From Acanthaster planci (Eukaryota; Echinodermata; Asteroidea; Valvatida; Acanthasteridae): a DNA stretch of 62,000 nt. Below the pieces are notes generated by a model, which saw nothing but the letters and a program-made list of their open reading frames with translations, was not told the origin of the DNA and did no database searches. Numbering within the stretch: the stretch's first letter is position 1; every line of letters starts with the position of its first letter. Made by a program: the position numbers and the translations under genes. Below are positions 1 through 10,888 of this stretch, one piece after another. The DNA lies in NCBI RefSeq assembly GCF_001949145.1, contig NW_019091361.1, positions 547,256 to 609,255 of the forward strand. Reading direction: 5' to 3'.

Positions 1-1200
1 TGTGACTGATCATGAACAGGAAATGCTTATCATGTTACCTTCATTCCATGACGTGTTTCCAGTGCATTTAGAACTTGATGTTTTCCAAAGCCGATCTTGT
101 AACAGCAAGTTTGAAATGTTTTGATTTGGAAATTGTCATTCAGTCTTCTCCATTCATCTGACCATTTACACATAACCTGTTTGACAAAACTGTATTTTGT
201 GAAAGAATCCCCTAAGAAAAATTGAAATAGTAGAGGAAATTTGAAATTTGAGATATTATAGAATTCTGTTGGTATATCTGCGAAGAACAATCCAAAATTG
301 GGAAAAAGGGTTGCAGGTTTGGCTGGACTCTGTTTCACTGAATCCAAACATCCGTCTGTAGAATTTGGTTGTTGAAGTCAAAGGGAAAGTAGATGGGTTA
401 TTGCTTCAGCTAGGGGGATATCCAGCTGTGTGTGGATAGCTCATAGATTATTAGAATGTTAACTTCTCATTCTCTGTCAAACGTTGACACTGTCCTGGGC
501 ACAGACATTTTTAATCCACTTGCTTGTAGAACATTTGAAATCAGATAGAATGAATATCAGATTATGTAATCTCAATGCAACGCTCATCGGGTACTGATAA
601 AATCCTTTTCAAAAAAGTCACGGTAAAATTTATCTGCTGTGCATACCAGCACGCATTTGGGTTATTTGCGCAGAGCAAAGTGAAATGCTTATTGACTGAT
701 TGTGTGTTTAGGTTTTTGGAGCATTGGCTTTGTTGATGCAACGTTTTAGAATACAGATGCAGATATGCAAATAGCCGTACAACAGATGTACAACATTTCA
801 AGTTTTCCCTAGATTTGTGCACAAACATAGATACGTGTGCCCTGCAGGCATCGCTTTGTACACGAGTCAGCGCTCTGATTTTTATGTATAACTCTAGGGT
901 GTAACTCCAAGTAGTCTGATTGTCAAGATTTGCCCAAAGTTGTCATTCATTTCTTGCTTTTTAGCAGTGTTATTTCAAGCTTATCAAATGAACTGTGACA
1001 AAAGTGCTCTATATTAATCACTCATTCTGTTATGGGTTTGTGACTGGACTCGTGAAGGGATTTGTGAAAGGCCTTGTGACAGGCTTGACTACCACACTGC
1101 TTTGGGGGAATTGAATGTAAGTAATAGTGATTCCTCATTTTAAGCACACTCTTTAAGGAGTGGCATTATAAATGAATTGTTGCTGTTGTTATGTTTGTAG

Positions 1201-1587
1201 GAATTACTGTGCTACAAATTCTTTTCAAGAGATGACCGAAAACCAACAACACAGGAATCAATGAAATCAGAAGGAGATGTTGAGAGCCATGATGGCAAGA
1301 CAGAAGGGGATGAGCTTGGCTCGGGGACCAGACTAGAGATGGGAGACCAAGAAGGAGCAGAGGAAAACATGACAGGAACTAATGGAAGAGAAGACAGGGA
1401 GCAAGACTTGGAGGAGTGCCAGGATGATATTGATGATGAGGGTAGGGATGATTGTCCTGGGGAGTATCACCTTGTCTGGCAGCGGAGCTTTGCTCATCCT
1501 TTACTTGCCTTGAAGTACGTAGACTTGATGTCAGATGGACTGTATGAGCTGATTCTGCTCTCACTCAAAGGAGTTCACATTCTGCAG
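1201..1587 (+). CDS. KPTN: KPTN-like penultimate exon
   Basis: Begins after a T-rich acceptor ending TTTGTAG (1194-1200) and ends at CTGCAG|GTAGGT. It is open for 129 codons in phase 0. The first residues read [12 protein letters not shown], followed by about 70 strongly acidic, Gly/Glu/Asp-rich residues. Next comes the conserved propeller segment with WQRSF, a D...SDGLYEL FG-GAP-like turn and SLKGVHILQ at the splice junction. The ATG at 1261 is internal Met, not a start, because the frame is open through to the acceptor. The acidic linker is much longer than I recall for vertebrate kaptin, and looks like an intrinsically disordered insertion between blades. Confidence 0.78.
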
Positions 1588-3429
1588 GTAGGTGGAACTG
1601 TCAAACGTTAAGATGTGGTTCATATCCTGTTGAATAGTTGGGCTCTTAGTAGTCCTACTGAAAGGTGCGTCATACAGGCAAAATCATAAACCTAGTGTGA
1701 TTTGTGTGAAACTTGTTCATTCTGATGTGCAAAGATTTGTTTAGGATTGGAGATTTTTTTCAGAAGACCAAGTTGGAATGTTCTTTTGGATTATTCCAAG
1801 AGATTATGTTGGCATTTTGTTGGAATGAAATGTTTCTGTTGGATTGCTGGTCAGTTTTAAATCCACAAAAAGTAACTAAATTATGTTTTGTCAAACACAT
1901 CAGCGTCATTGTGTGGATTAAGTTCACGTGATCACGAATTATACTAAAACAATCAAAACTTACTTGGTTTCATGATGCTTCTAGCAACATTGTTGCCCTT
2001 AAGTGGGTAAAAGGTTTTTGGTAGGTTACAACCTCCCCCCCCAAGTTTCAATGGCAGACTCCAACACATTGGCAGCAAAAGGTCATATATGCATGGCTCC
2101 AGAACATTACACAAGCAATTGCAACAACAGCACACATGCTGACACAGAAGTTGTGAGAACAACACATGTTGAATGATATTTCAGAAATTGTCCCTTATTA
2201 TAGGGCATACCAGGACATAGTTGTAGACAGAGAAACATTTTGATTTGCTAGGTCAAAGAAGCAATGTACATGTAGCAGGAAAACAGAACATGAACTGGGA
2301 TGATTGGGATTCCATGCCCATGTACATGTACAGTACATGTACCAAACAGGTACATGTACATGTATATGCTGAACCATGTATAGAACCAGTGTCTGGCTAG
2401 TGCCACCGAATGGCCTTGCACTAACTTTTGATGAAAAACAATAATATTGCTCAAAAATCAAGAAAACAAGGAAGTGTTATTTTAAGATATATTTGGCGTG
2501 GGGGAGATGTTAGTTTTTAATACTGATTTTTGCCCTTACACCAACGAATATTCATAACATTGTACATTCAGTGTTTGGCTGAGAGCTTGGGAATAAAATT
2601 CACAAGCTTATTTGGGTGGGACTCGAACCCATGACCTCCTGCGTATTAGTGTAGACATCTTAACTGTTGAGTGCAGAATATACATAGATGTGAGAAAAAA
2701 AACGGTTAAAAAAGGAAGTGTTAATAGTGAAGTAAAAAAAACATGTTTCCTTACAATTTTAATTTAAAAATTCAAGTTATAGTACAGTAACCTATCAGTT
2801 GATATGATTATTTCATTCCCTGCTTGTTCTCTGTGCATAGAGTTCCGACTTTCTTCTTAGTCCTTGATTATTCGGTAACAGCCATGACCCCAAAGATATG
2901 TGACCAGATCCCACAACTTAAATCTTGAGGCCATGTTGTCAGTAATTTTGTTGTAGTTTGGATAAGAAAGAGCAAACCAATATACCACTCTGTTTGGTGA
3001 GCTGTTACAAATGAATGTTACATGAGTGAAACTTGATTTACATTGTGCAGGATTCTTTTAAACCCTTTAACTCCAAAGTTGCTGTGGAGAATGGTAACTC
3101 ATTTCAAGTTGGGTCACGTATGCATCATTTCCAGTTTCACATATGTTGTCAGGATAATCTCTAAGTGCCAAATGGTCCAATGGGAATACAGTCACACTGA
3201 AGCAAATGGCAGGTTTTCTCACTGGAATGCTCCAAACCTTTTCATTTGTCCTTGATTTAATTAGCTCAGTTTGTCCCATTAGACAGCTTTACCTGGGAGA
3301 AATAGAGAAAAAAATCTAACCAGAATTTATTCATCTCTAATGACTCAGCTTTGATAGAATTCTCTGACTGTTGAGACAAACATACAGTTTTTCACATTGA
3401 AACGATAGATGTTGTTGTTCATTTTCCAG
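1588..3429 (+). other. KPTN-like last intron
   Basis: GTAGGT donor at 1588 and TTCATTTTCCAG acceptor ending at 3429. It contains a tRNA-derived SINE fragment on the - strand (about 2560-2680) and a cluster of overlapping TACATGTA palindromes at 2265-2360. No other coding segment is seen. Confidence 0.7.
2560..2680 (-). mobile_element. tRNA-derived SINE fragment
   Basis: GGTGGGACTCGAACCCATGA at 2615-2634 is the inverse of a B box, preceded by AAAATTCACAAGCTTA, the body sequence shared with the 25.6-26.5 kb copies. It lies in the last intron of the KPTN-like gene. Confidence 0.7.
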
Positions 3430-3510
3430 CATGATTTAGAAGAAGCAACGCTCATCTGCCAGGAGAGACTAGCTACTGTGCCATCACCACCATCCTCAGC
3501 AACAAGGTGA
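3430..3510 (+). CDS. KPTN: KPTN-like terminal exon with stop
   Basis: Follows a good acceptor (CATTTTCCAG) and continues phase 0 from the 1587 donor. It encodes 26 residues beginning HDLEEATLICQERL, an amphipathic helix, and ending PSSATR before TGA at 3508-3510. This position and helical character match the short tail after GVHILQ in kaptin. The stop is followed within a few bases by AATAAA. Confidence 0.75.
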   Translation, partial: HDLEEATLICQERLATVPSPPSSATR

Positions 3511-3640
3511 CAAATAAATGCCAAAGATGCAAGGGACGTCAAGGATCCTACTCTATAACCAGATAGAATTAGTGATGAACTTCCTGCTTTTGCCACCGTT
3601 TCATGTAGAACACTGAATAAAATACATTGAATATCAAAAT
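3511..3640 (+). terminator. KPTN-like 3' UTR and poly(A) signals
   Basis: AATAAA occurs at 3513-3518, very close to the stop, and again at 3616-3621. The second is the more plausible cleavage signal, placing the mRNA end near 3640. Confidence 0.5.
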
Positions 3641-3761
3641 AAGAATGTGGGGTTCACATGGTGCTGTGCACCAATGTCAAAATACTTGACAGTTATTATT
3701 CATCAAGCTGTACATGTATGTTCAATTCATTAGGGGGTTTAGTCACTTCCATCATAAGTCT

Positions 3762-3886
3762 TACAGACTAAGGTCAAGTCACAAGCTACAGTCTAAGGTC
3801 AAGTCACAAGCTACAGTGTAAGGTCAAGTCACAAGCTACAGTCTAAGGTCAAGTCACAAGCTACAGTCTAAGGTCAAGTCACAAGC
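3762..3886. repeat. 25-bp tandem repeat, five copies
   Basis: Five exact-length 25-bp units of the form TACAGTCTAAGGTCAAGTCA plus CAAGC, differing only at one or two positions per unit. Each unit contains one AGGTCA half-site. The array lies about 120 bp beyond the KPTN-like poly(A) signal. Confidence 0.95.
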
Positions 3887-3939
3887 TGTTTCATGAACTG
3901 TGACAAATTCATTCATTTGTCACTTTTCATCCTGCTTCT

Positions 3940-4030
3940 TGTGGTAGCGCTTGTGGCTAGGTTTGTGGCTTGGCTTGCTGCTGGGCTTGCAGCTGGACTT
4001 GTGACTAGGCTGTGGCTAGGCTTGTGAAAG
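3940..4030. repeat. Degenerate GGCTTGTGGCTA-type short tandem repeat
   Basis: An irregular run of 10-12 bp units resembling GGCTTGTGGCTA, GGCTTGCTGCTG and GGACTTGTGACTA. A smaller similar patch is at 1038-1088. The unit resembles the GACTTGTGATGG minisatellites further along the window. Confidence 0.6.
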
Positions 4031-4409
4031 AATTAGAGATGAACTTAAGCAGAGCATGGGAGTTTATTCAGTGGCTTCAGAATCTACTCAATCTCTGGAC
4101 TAGAGAGAGGCAGTTGTACCTTACCTTAGAAGCACAAAACACTGCAAATCCTGTTGAGGTTTGAACTCAAATATCACACGAGTCAAACACCATGATCACT
4201 GACGCACAGTGTGATATTGTGTCTGAAAGCAGAAAGAGCTTGATCTCCCTCATGACAGCATTTGCATTTATCAGGAATCCTAACAATGCAATGTGGTCCA
4301 GGAAATTGTAGTACCTGTGGCACAACATGCCTGCTTGATTCTAATTTCGCCTACAGTAATTATATTAAATGAGTCTACTTGACTAGTTGTGCAATTAATT
4401 ATTATTATT

Positions 4410-4673
4410 ATTGCCACAAATAGGTCATTTGGGAGACACTTTGTTGTAAATTTTTCAACCTTAGGGAGACATTGGTCATTAGGGAGACATTTCAGTGTCT
4501 CCCTAATTTTACCGTCTAAATTTTGAGAGGTGATAGATTAGGGTCTAAAATGAAAACATGCAAAGTTTGGTTAAGATTGGATAAGGGAATATTGAATTAT
4601 GGGACAGTAAAGTTGGAAAAAATTTGTGCACGTTCTTATGGGAATGTCTCCCTAATGACCCAATTTCGGTAAT
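4410..4673. mobile_element. Non-autonomous DNA element (MITE) with TTAGGGAGACA repeats
   Basis: Left end ATTGCCACAAATAGGTCATT and the inverted right end ATTACCGAAATTGGGTCATT match over about 31 bp with a few mismatches. The element has no coding capacity and is flanked by ATT repeats on both sides. Internally, 4474-4490 and 4644-4660 form a perfect 17-nt inverted repeat, and 4478-4489 with 4496-4507 form a perfect 12-bp hairpin with a 6-nt loop. The superfamily cannot be assigned. Confidence 0.7.
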
Positions 4674-5774
4674 CATTATTATTATTGGTTTATTTAATTA
4701 AAGATAGAACCGTCCCAGCCAGAGGCTGAATTGCATTTATATATACATTATAACGAATCAGTAAAAACAGGACAATTAATACATAATAAGGTTGATCTAC
4801 ATAAAAAATATACAAATATTTCATGACAAGCAATACACAGAAATACAAGGCTAAGATGACAATATAAAGGACACGTGGACGTGTGATATTAATTATTACA
4901 ATAATTAAAAAATACTTTCACAATTATCGTTAACAGGCCTAAGACTAGAAAGATTCAAACATTCAAGGGACATACAAATACAAATCACAACAAAATATGG
5001 CATGGAATGAGTATCAAAAGTAACAGAAGCAACAAGGGCATAGGATACAAATAAAGAAAGACACAAGTCAAAAACAAAACAATTATGACAGAAAGAACAG
5101 ACATGAGGTTATCACAGAACAACCATCATTCATCCCAGTACCAACCGGGTATACACCTAAGCATAAGCCAGATTTTAAGCAGAGTTGACTATCACCACAC
5201 AACCAGACCCAACAATAAACCTAAAGTTGAAGCAAAACCAATTAATTACTTTTATTAAGTGCATCTACAAAAGATGGGATACAGCTCCTTTTATATCGGT
5301 TAGTTTGGTATTTCAGGGTCTGCATCTGATAAGAATTTCACAGGTTGTTATTTCAGTTTTAGGAAGCCAATGCCTATAGGTTTTGGAATCCAAGAGGGTT
5401 TTGCCAAAATTTAAGGAGAGTTGTTCCAATCTGTCAGCTATAGTTGAAAGCCAATACTCTTGACAAATTTATTTATAGGATTTTGCAGAACTGAGATCAC
5501 TAAGGGTTTTCTTTTGCAGCCTTTCTAGAGTGACAATGTGTGCCTTAGTCCAGAATACCAAACAGGACAAGCGTATGCGATCATGGGCCTGACACACATA
5601 ACATACACTGTCAGAAGGACATTAATAGAAACTAGGCTTCGTTTGAGTTTTCACAAGGAAAAAAGCCTTCGGTTAAAATTTCTACTCATATTATTTATAT
5701 GGGAGTCCCACTTCAAATTACTCTGTATATATATACCCAACAACTTCATACATTCTGTTTGGCAAATCAGAAAA

Positions 5775-6071
5775 TCAGATATAACAAAAGGGGGTATGTG
5801 CCGGATTGCATTGCAAGCAAATGCTCATATACTGGTATTTTGGGTTCAGTTTCATTTTGTTCGAGTCAGACCAGTGTTTTAGGTGATTGAGCTCACCTTG
5901 CATGCTTGAGCTTTTATTAGGATTGGCAAAAGTCTGACAAAGTGTCAAATCGTCAACATATTCGTAATGTTTTATGTCCAGTTGGTTAGGAGCAAAATCA
6001 TTGATCATGACTAGGAATGCAATAGGTCCAATTTTTGTTCCTGGGGAACTCCAGCATGTAAAGTCTCCCAA
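5775..6071 (-). pseudogene. LINE reverse transcriptase fragment, catalytic YVDD region
   Basis: The translation contains a GTKIGPIAFLVMINDF-like block (RT motif 4, usually GVPQGSxLGPLLF) and YVDDLTL, the catalytic box normally YADD or FADD. The tail KHWSDSNKMKLNPK matches the thumb-proximal W...N.MKLN.KK motif of CR1/L2 RTs. It is a broken piece, frame-shifted relative to the RT fragment just upstream of it in reading direction (6101-6379). Confidence 0.85.
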
Positions 6072-6100
6072 GTTGACAGAACATCATTGTACATGTTGAA

Positions 6101-6379
6101 TCAAACAGCCTGTAACTGGTTTGACAAGAAACTTCCTATCCAAAGAAATAAAGAAGTAGTAATCCCTAATTTGATAATTTTATTAATGACAATATTTTGA
6201 TCAACCCTGTCGAAATCTTTACTGAAATCAGCGGCAATTACCGAGGCATAATTTTGTGATTTATTGAGAATGGTGTGAATGTCATCTAGACGTCTGACTA
6301 AACAGTGGGTCGTAGATAAACCCTTCAATGAACCAAATTGACAATTATCAATAGCAAGTCTGATATCACTAGAATCCAT
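6101..6379 (-). pseudogene. LINE reverse transcriptase fragment, palm region
   Basis: Contains CQFGSLKGLSTTHCL (usual QFGFRKGRSTxDAL) and AADFSKDFDRVDQN, the RT palm motif DFSKAFDxVDH with its first catalytic Asp. The downstream FLSNQLQAV corresponds to YLxxRxQxV. Upstream on the - strand (about 6380-6620) further RT-like text (RPISLT, WILVISDL) is visible only across frameshifts. Confidence 0.85.
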
Positions 6380-6988
6380 TCAACGACAAAGTCTTCAAAA
6401 ATCTTGCAAATATGTGAGCGAGATGGGTCGAAGACACTCCAAGCTTTGAGGATGGTTTTTGTAGGTACAGTGTACTACAAATGCTTTTTTCCAGATTTCA
6501 GGTATAATACCTTCACCAAAAGAGCAGTTAAAGATATTGGCCAACAGGAAGCACAACTCAAAGACAAATTCCTAATCAAACGGGGTGGGAAGCAATCAGG
6601 CCCCCCAGGTTTGCCCAATTAACATTTTTGAACGTAGGGAAAACCTGTTGCGCCTTTACAACTGGAACTGGCCATTCAGAGGATAAATAAGCAGGTAAGG
6701 TCGGTTACCCAGATCTAAACAGGGAATATCATCTGCTTAATACCGAGGTGAACTTAATTGTTAATCATGTTGGCAATCTCCAGGGATGAATACCAGGTAA
6801 GTTGAAACTTTGTTACACTTAAAACCAGCAATTTTCTTTACTTGTTGACACCACTGCCTAGGATTGCCAATGTTGAGCTTATTTATACTTGCACTATAAA
6901 ACGCAGACCTGGCTAATTTTATAAGCCTAGTAATCTTATTACGGAGGAATTTCCAGAGACTACTTTTCCCTTGATTGAAATCCCTCCG

Positions 6989-7303
6989 TCATTTAACGAG
7001 GGATTTTATCTCAGGAGTCATCCAAGGCTTGTTATTGTTGTGAACGTAAACAATCTTGGTGGGAAGGTATTTAATACAGGGCATTCTGCAGAGATTGGTA
7101 GGAGACTTCCACCTTGGCACTGGATGTTGGTGCAAACGTGATGGCATTCCAAGCATGATTTGTAGTCCACTGGTCAAACTCGTGTTTCTCAGAGTCTGTA
7201 ATTGGTCGTACGATCTGGNCGTTGAATGGAATTTGGTCCATGAAATTGGCTTCAGTGGTGACCACAAGACTGTGTTATGGTCACTTAATCCAATGGGTGA
7301 CAT
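6989..7303 (-). pseudogene. LINE endonuclease end and linker fragment
   Basis: Begins with GLSDHNTVLW, matching the SDH catalytic motif at the end of APE-type LINE endonucleases, and ends with NNKPWMTPEIKSLVK, the linker motif preceding the RT. A single N at 7219 interrupts it, so the join there may be artificial. Confidence 0.8.
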
Positions 7304-8824
7304 GTCACCAGTGACTTGAGCATGGTAGTGACTCTTCAGGTTTGTTAAGATTTTGTCCAGGCCATGGCAAGTCCCCTTGTAGGGGTGTTGACAATCTGGT
7401 CAAGTCCTGTCAAACAACCAATGAAGTCAGTATCCAATTTGTTGAAATTACCTAGAATACTGATCCCAGATGATGGCTATTTTGTCTGAAGTATGTCTAG
7501 AGTTGATACAAGGTAGGCCTACTCAATAAGCAGGTCTTCAATGGTGATGGTGGATGATAGAGCCTACAGCCAAAATAAGGCCAGAAACTGACGTGATGGT
7601 CTAGCCCATATCCATAATACTTCCAGTTGATCAGGGACTTTGACATGTTACAGATTTTTGGGCTTGAATACTATCTCCTATGTAAAAGGAGACACCCCAT
7701 CACCGCTTTTGTGGCTCCTTGCTCTGCTAAACAGGCTATACTGAAGTGATTAGTGTAATAGTTGTGGGTCTTGGACTGACTCAAACAGAGACAATGGAGA
7801 CAGATTTCAACTCAGTCTACGTCGTGTTCTAGGTCTACATGTACGTGCTCTACACCATGCTGTAAACTCCCTCTAAAAGACATGAATGCAATGTCACTAT
7901 ATTGCATGTACTGTAATGAGATGTGATGAGGTCAACAGAGGGTAGCATTCTGCTCTTGTTACAATTAGAGTCAATGTTTGATGAGAACCACATTTCAGAG
8001 ATAGTGGCAATACCTTTTTGTTGGTATTTTCAATTCATCGATCCTCTGAACCAGTGATCTAGCATTCAAGAGGGCAAATGACACAAGTCCTAAGTCCTGC
8101 AAAGCACTGTTTTTTGTACTAGTAGTTTTGATTGTGACGAGATAATCCAAGTTTGTGACTAGACAACTGTGTTAATTCCATATATCATGAGGGGACTTTG
8201 CCTACGGTTTAATTTAAGCCAGGAAATCAGGTTGGCTTGGTGGTTATTTCCTTGACTTTCACTTCACATATAAACCGAGTGTCGTGCAGATTACAAAATG
8301 CTGATGTAATTTTGAATAAGATCCTATACTATATTTGGCAGTGCCAGTAAGACACCAGAGAATTGTTGCCCGTAATCATCGATAGATTGTAAGCAAATCT
8401 AGGTGACATCATGATGTTGTCTACAAATGCATTCTAAATTTGCTACCGGAAATTGCCCTAATTCAGTGTTGATCTTGTGCCATCACCTGAAGCAAATTCT
8501 GTCTCGACTGACAAAATTTCCAACGTTATTACATCTAAACTCACCTTGTGATATGCACCTGGTCATTTACCTCACAAATTCAATTGTCAGTTCTCTTTGG
8601 GGGGAAAAAAAGAACAGCACTAATGGAAAAGTTCTTCCGGATATTTCAAACTTGCATTAATGTTCAAAAGTGATGATTTGGGGTCACATGTTCAAAGACT
8701 AGTTAGTTATAAACCTATTTAATGCACCACAAATTAGGTTTGAAGCTTCATTGCTTATTATTTAGTAAAGTATATGGAGCATGTGCTTGTATCTCTACAA
8801 TATAATGTCATGGTTTATGCATCT
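7221..8824. repeat. 1.6 kb direct duplicate, copy A
   Basis: Follows a single N at 7219 and matches 8845-10444 almost base for base (small indels and scattered substitutions). Copy A continues through a short unique tail to another single N at 8843. Confidence 0.95.
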
Positions 8825-8844
8825 GTAACCTGGAAAAAAGACNT

Positions 8845-10444
8845 GTTGAATGGAATTTGGTCCATGAAATTGGCTTCAGTGGTGACCACAAAACTGTATT
8901 ATGGTCACCTAATCCAATGGGTGACATGTCACCAGTGACTTGAGCATGGTAGTGACTCTTCAGGTTTGTTAAGATTTTGTCCAGGCCATGGCAAGTCCCC
9001 TTGTAGGGGTGTTGACAATCTGGTCAAGTCCTGTCAAACAACCAATGAAGTCAGTATCCAGTTTGTTGAAATTACCTAGAATACTGATCCCAGATGATGG
9101 CCATTTTGTCTGAAGTATGTCTAGAGTTGATACAAGGTGGGCCTACTCAATAAGCAGGTCTTCAATGGTGATGGTGGATGATTGAGAACAGCCAAAATTA
9201 GGCCAGAAACTGACCTAGGTAGACGTGATGGTCTAGCCCATATCCATAATACTTCCAGTTGATCAGGGACTTTGACATGTTACAGATTTTTGGGCTTGAA
9301 TATTATCTCCTATGTGAAAGGAGACACCCCCATCACCGCTTTTGTGGCTCCTTGCTCTGCTAAACAAGCTATACTGAAGTGATTATAGTTGTGGGTCTTA
9401 GACTGACTCAAACAGAGACAATGGAGACAGATTTCAACTCAATCTACATCGTGTTCTAGGTCTACATGTACGTGCTCTACACCATGCTGTAAACTCCCTC
9501 TAAAAGACATGAATGCAATGTCACTATAATGCATGTACTGTAATGAGATGTGATGAGGTCAACAGAGGGTAGCATTCCGGTTGACCACTTATTAAACTCT
9601 TGTTACAATTAGAGTCAATGTTTGATGAGAACCACATTTCAGAGATAGCAGTAATACCTTTTTTTGTTGGTATTTTCAATTCATCTATCCTCTGAACCAG
9701 TGATCTAGCATTCAAGAGGGAGAATGACACAAGTCTTAAGTCCTGTAAAGCACTGTTTTTTGTACTAGTAGTTTTGATTGTGACGAAATAATCCAAATTT
9801 GTGACTAGACAACTGTGTTAATTCCATATATCATGCGGGGACGTTGCCTATGGTTGAATTTAAGCCAGGATATCTTGACTCTCATTTCACATATAAACCG
9901 AGTGTCGTGCAGATTACAAAATGCTGATGTAATTTTGAATAAGATCCTATATTGTAGTTGGCAGTGCCAGTGAGACACCAGAGAATTGTTGCCCGTAATC
10001 ATCGATAGATTGTAAGCAAATCTAGGTGACATCATGTTGTCTACAAATGCATTCTAAATTTGCTACCGGAAAGTGCCCTAATTCAGTGTTGATCTTGTGC
10101 CACCACCTGAAGCAAATTCTGTCTTGACTGACAAAATTTCCAACGTTATTACATTTAAACTCACCTTGTGATATGCCCCTGGTCATTTACCTCACAAATT
10201 CAATTGTCAGTTCTCTTTGGGGGGAAAAAAGAACAGCACTAATGGAAAAGTTCTTCTGGATATTTCAAACTTGCATTAATGTTCAAAAGTGATGATTTGG
10301 GGTTACATGTTCAAAGACTAGTTATAGTTATAAACCTATTTAATGCACTACAAAGTAGGTTTGAAGCTTCATTGCTTATTATTTAGTAAAGTATACGGAG
10401 CATGTGCTTGTTTCTCTACAATATAATGTCATGGTTTATGCATC
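8845..10444. repeat. 1.6 kb direct duplicate, copy B
   Basis: Starts immediately after the single N at 8843 with the same sequence that follows the N at 7219 and runs to GGTTTATGCATC near 10443. Small differences include an extra segment near 9580-9595. The pattern fits two alleles placed in tandem by the assembler, though a recent real duplication is possible. Confidence 0.9.
9524..9796 (-). pseudogene. LINE endonuclease N-terminal fragment
   Basis: Contains NARSLVQRIDELK followed by ITAISEMWF, the characteristic N-ARSL...ID-L...ITETW opening of APE endonucleases in CR1/Jockey elements. A nearly identical, more damaged copy lies at about 7980-8130, inside the duplicated block. Confidence 0.8.
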
Positions 10445-10565
10445 AATGACAGCGTACCATTTCTTTCTTGACTTGTAATAGGTATATAGCTTCCTTGTGC
10501 CTCCAAAGGGTGATGGTCACTGAAGGTCAAATGATAAATGTTAGCACAAGATCATATCCGAGTTA

Positions 10566-10888
10566 NNNNNNNNNNNNNNNNNNNNNNNNNNNNNNNNNNN
10601 NNNNNNNNNNNNNNNNNNNNNNNNNNNNNNNNNNNNNNNNNNNNNNNNNNNNNNNNNNNNNNNNNNNNNNNNNNNNNNNNNNNNNNNNNNNNNNNNNNNN
10701 NNNNNNNNNNNNNNNNNNNNNNNNNNNNNNNNNNNNNNNNNNNNNNNNNNNNNNNNNNNNNNNNNNNNNNNNNNNNNNNNNNNNNNNNNNNNNNNNNNNN
10801 NNNNNNNNNNNNNNNNNNNNNNNNNNNNNNNNNNNNNNNNNNNNNNNNNNNNNNNNNNNNNNNNNNNNNNNNNNNNNNNNNNNNNNNN
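10566..10888. other. Assembly gap, 323 N
   Basis: Run of N; content unknown. Apparent open frames crossing it are meaningless. Confidence 1.

Larger units (their letters stand above)
1201..3510 (+). other. KPTN: KPTN-like (kaptin) gene, 3' part: last two coding exons
   Basis: Spliced gene span. The two exons join in phase 0 and encode the C-terminal 155 residues of a kaptin-like protein, followed by TGA and two AATAAA signals. Family knowledge: kaptin is a beta-propeller/FG-GAP-type subunit of KICSTOR, which anchors GATOR1 at the lysosome and restrains mTORC1 when amino acids are scarce; it was first described as an F-actin-associated protein. The identification rests on the order of three elements I associate with the end of vertebrate kaptin: an ELLCYK strand, a WQRSF...PLLAL...VDL...DG..EL...SLKGVHILQ block, and a short helix starting HDL. 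Human kaptin is about 436 residues, so roughly two thirds of the gene lies upstream, outside the window or unrecognised in 1-1200. ITFG2 is a related FG-GAP alternative but fits less well. Confidence 0.75.
4676..10443 (-). mobile_element. CR1/Jockey-like non-LTR retrotransposon (LINE), degraded, partly duplicated
   Basis: Read on the - strand, the order is apurinic endonuclease N-terminus (about 9.8-9.5 kb, and a second copy at about 8.1-8.0 kb), an endonuclease SDH motif (7.3 kb), an RT N-terminal region (6.6-6.4 kb), RT catalytic parts (6.4-5.8 kb), then an untranslated tail ending in an AATAAT microsatellite at 4674-4687. The tail repeat, the endonuclease-RT order and the lack of LTRs are diagnostic of CR1/L2-type LINEs. 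The frame is broken many times, so it is not active. The block 7221-8824 recurs at 8845-10444, beginning right after a single N; see the repeat entries. Confidence 0.8.

Noticed and set aside
2-121. Open + strand frame that could be an earlier KPTN exon
   Set aside because: No convincing acceptor and donor pair, and no FG-GAP pattern; cannot be supported.
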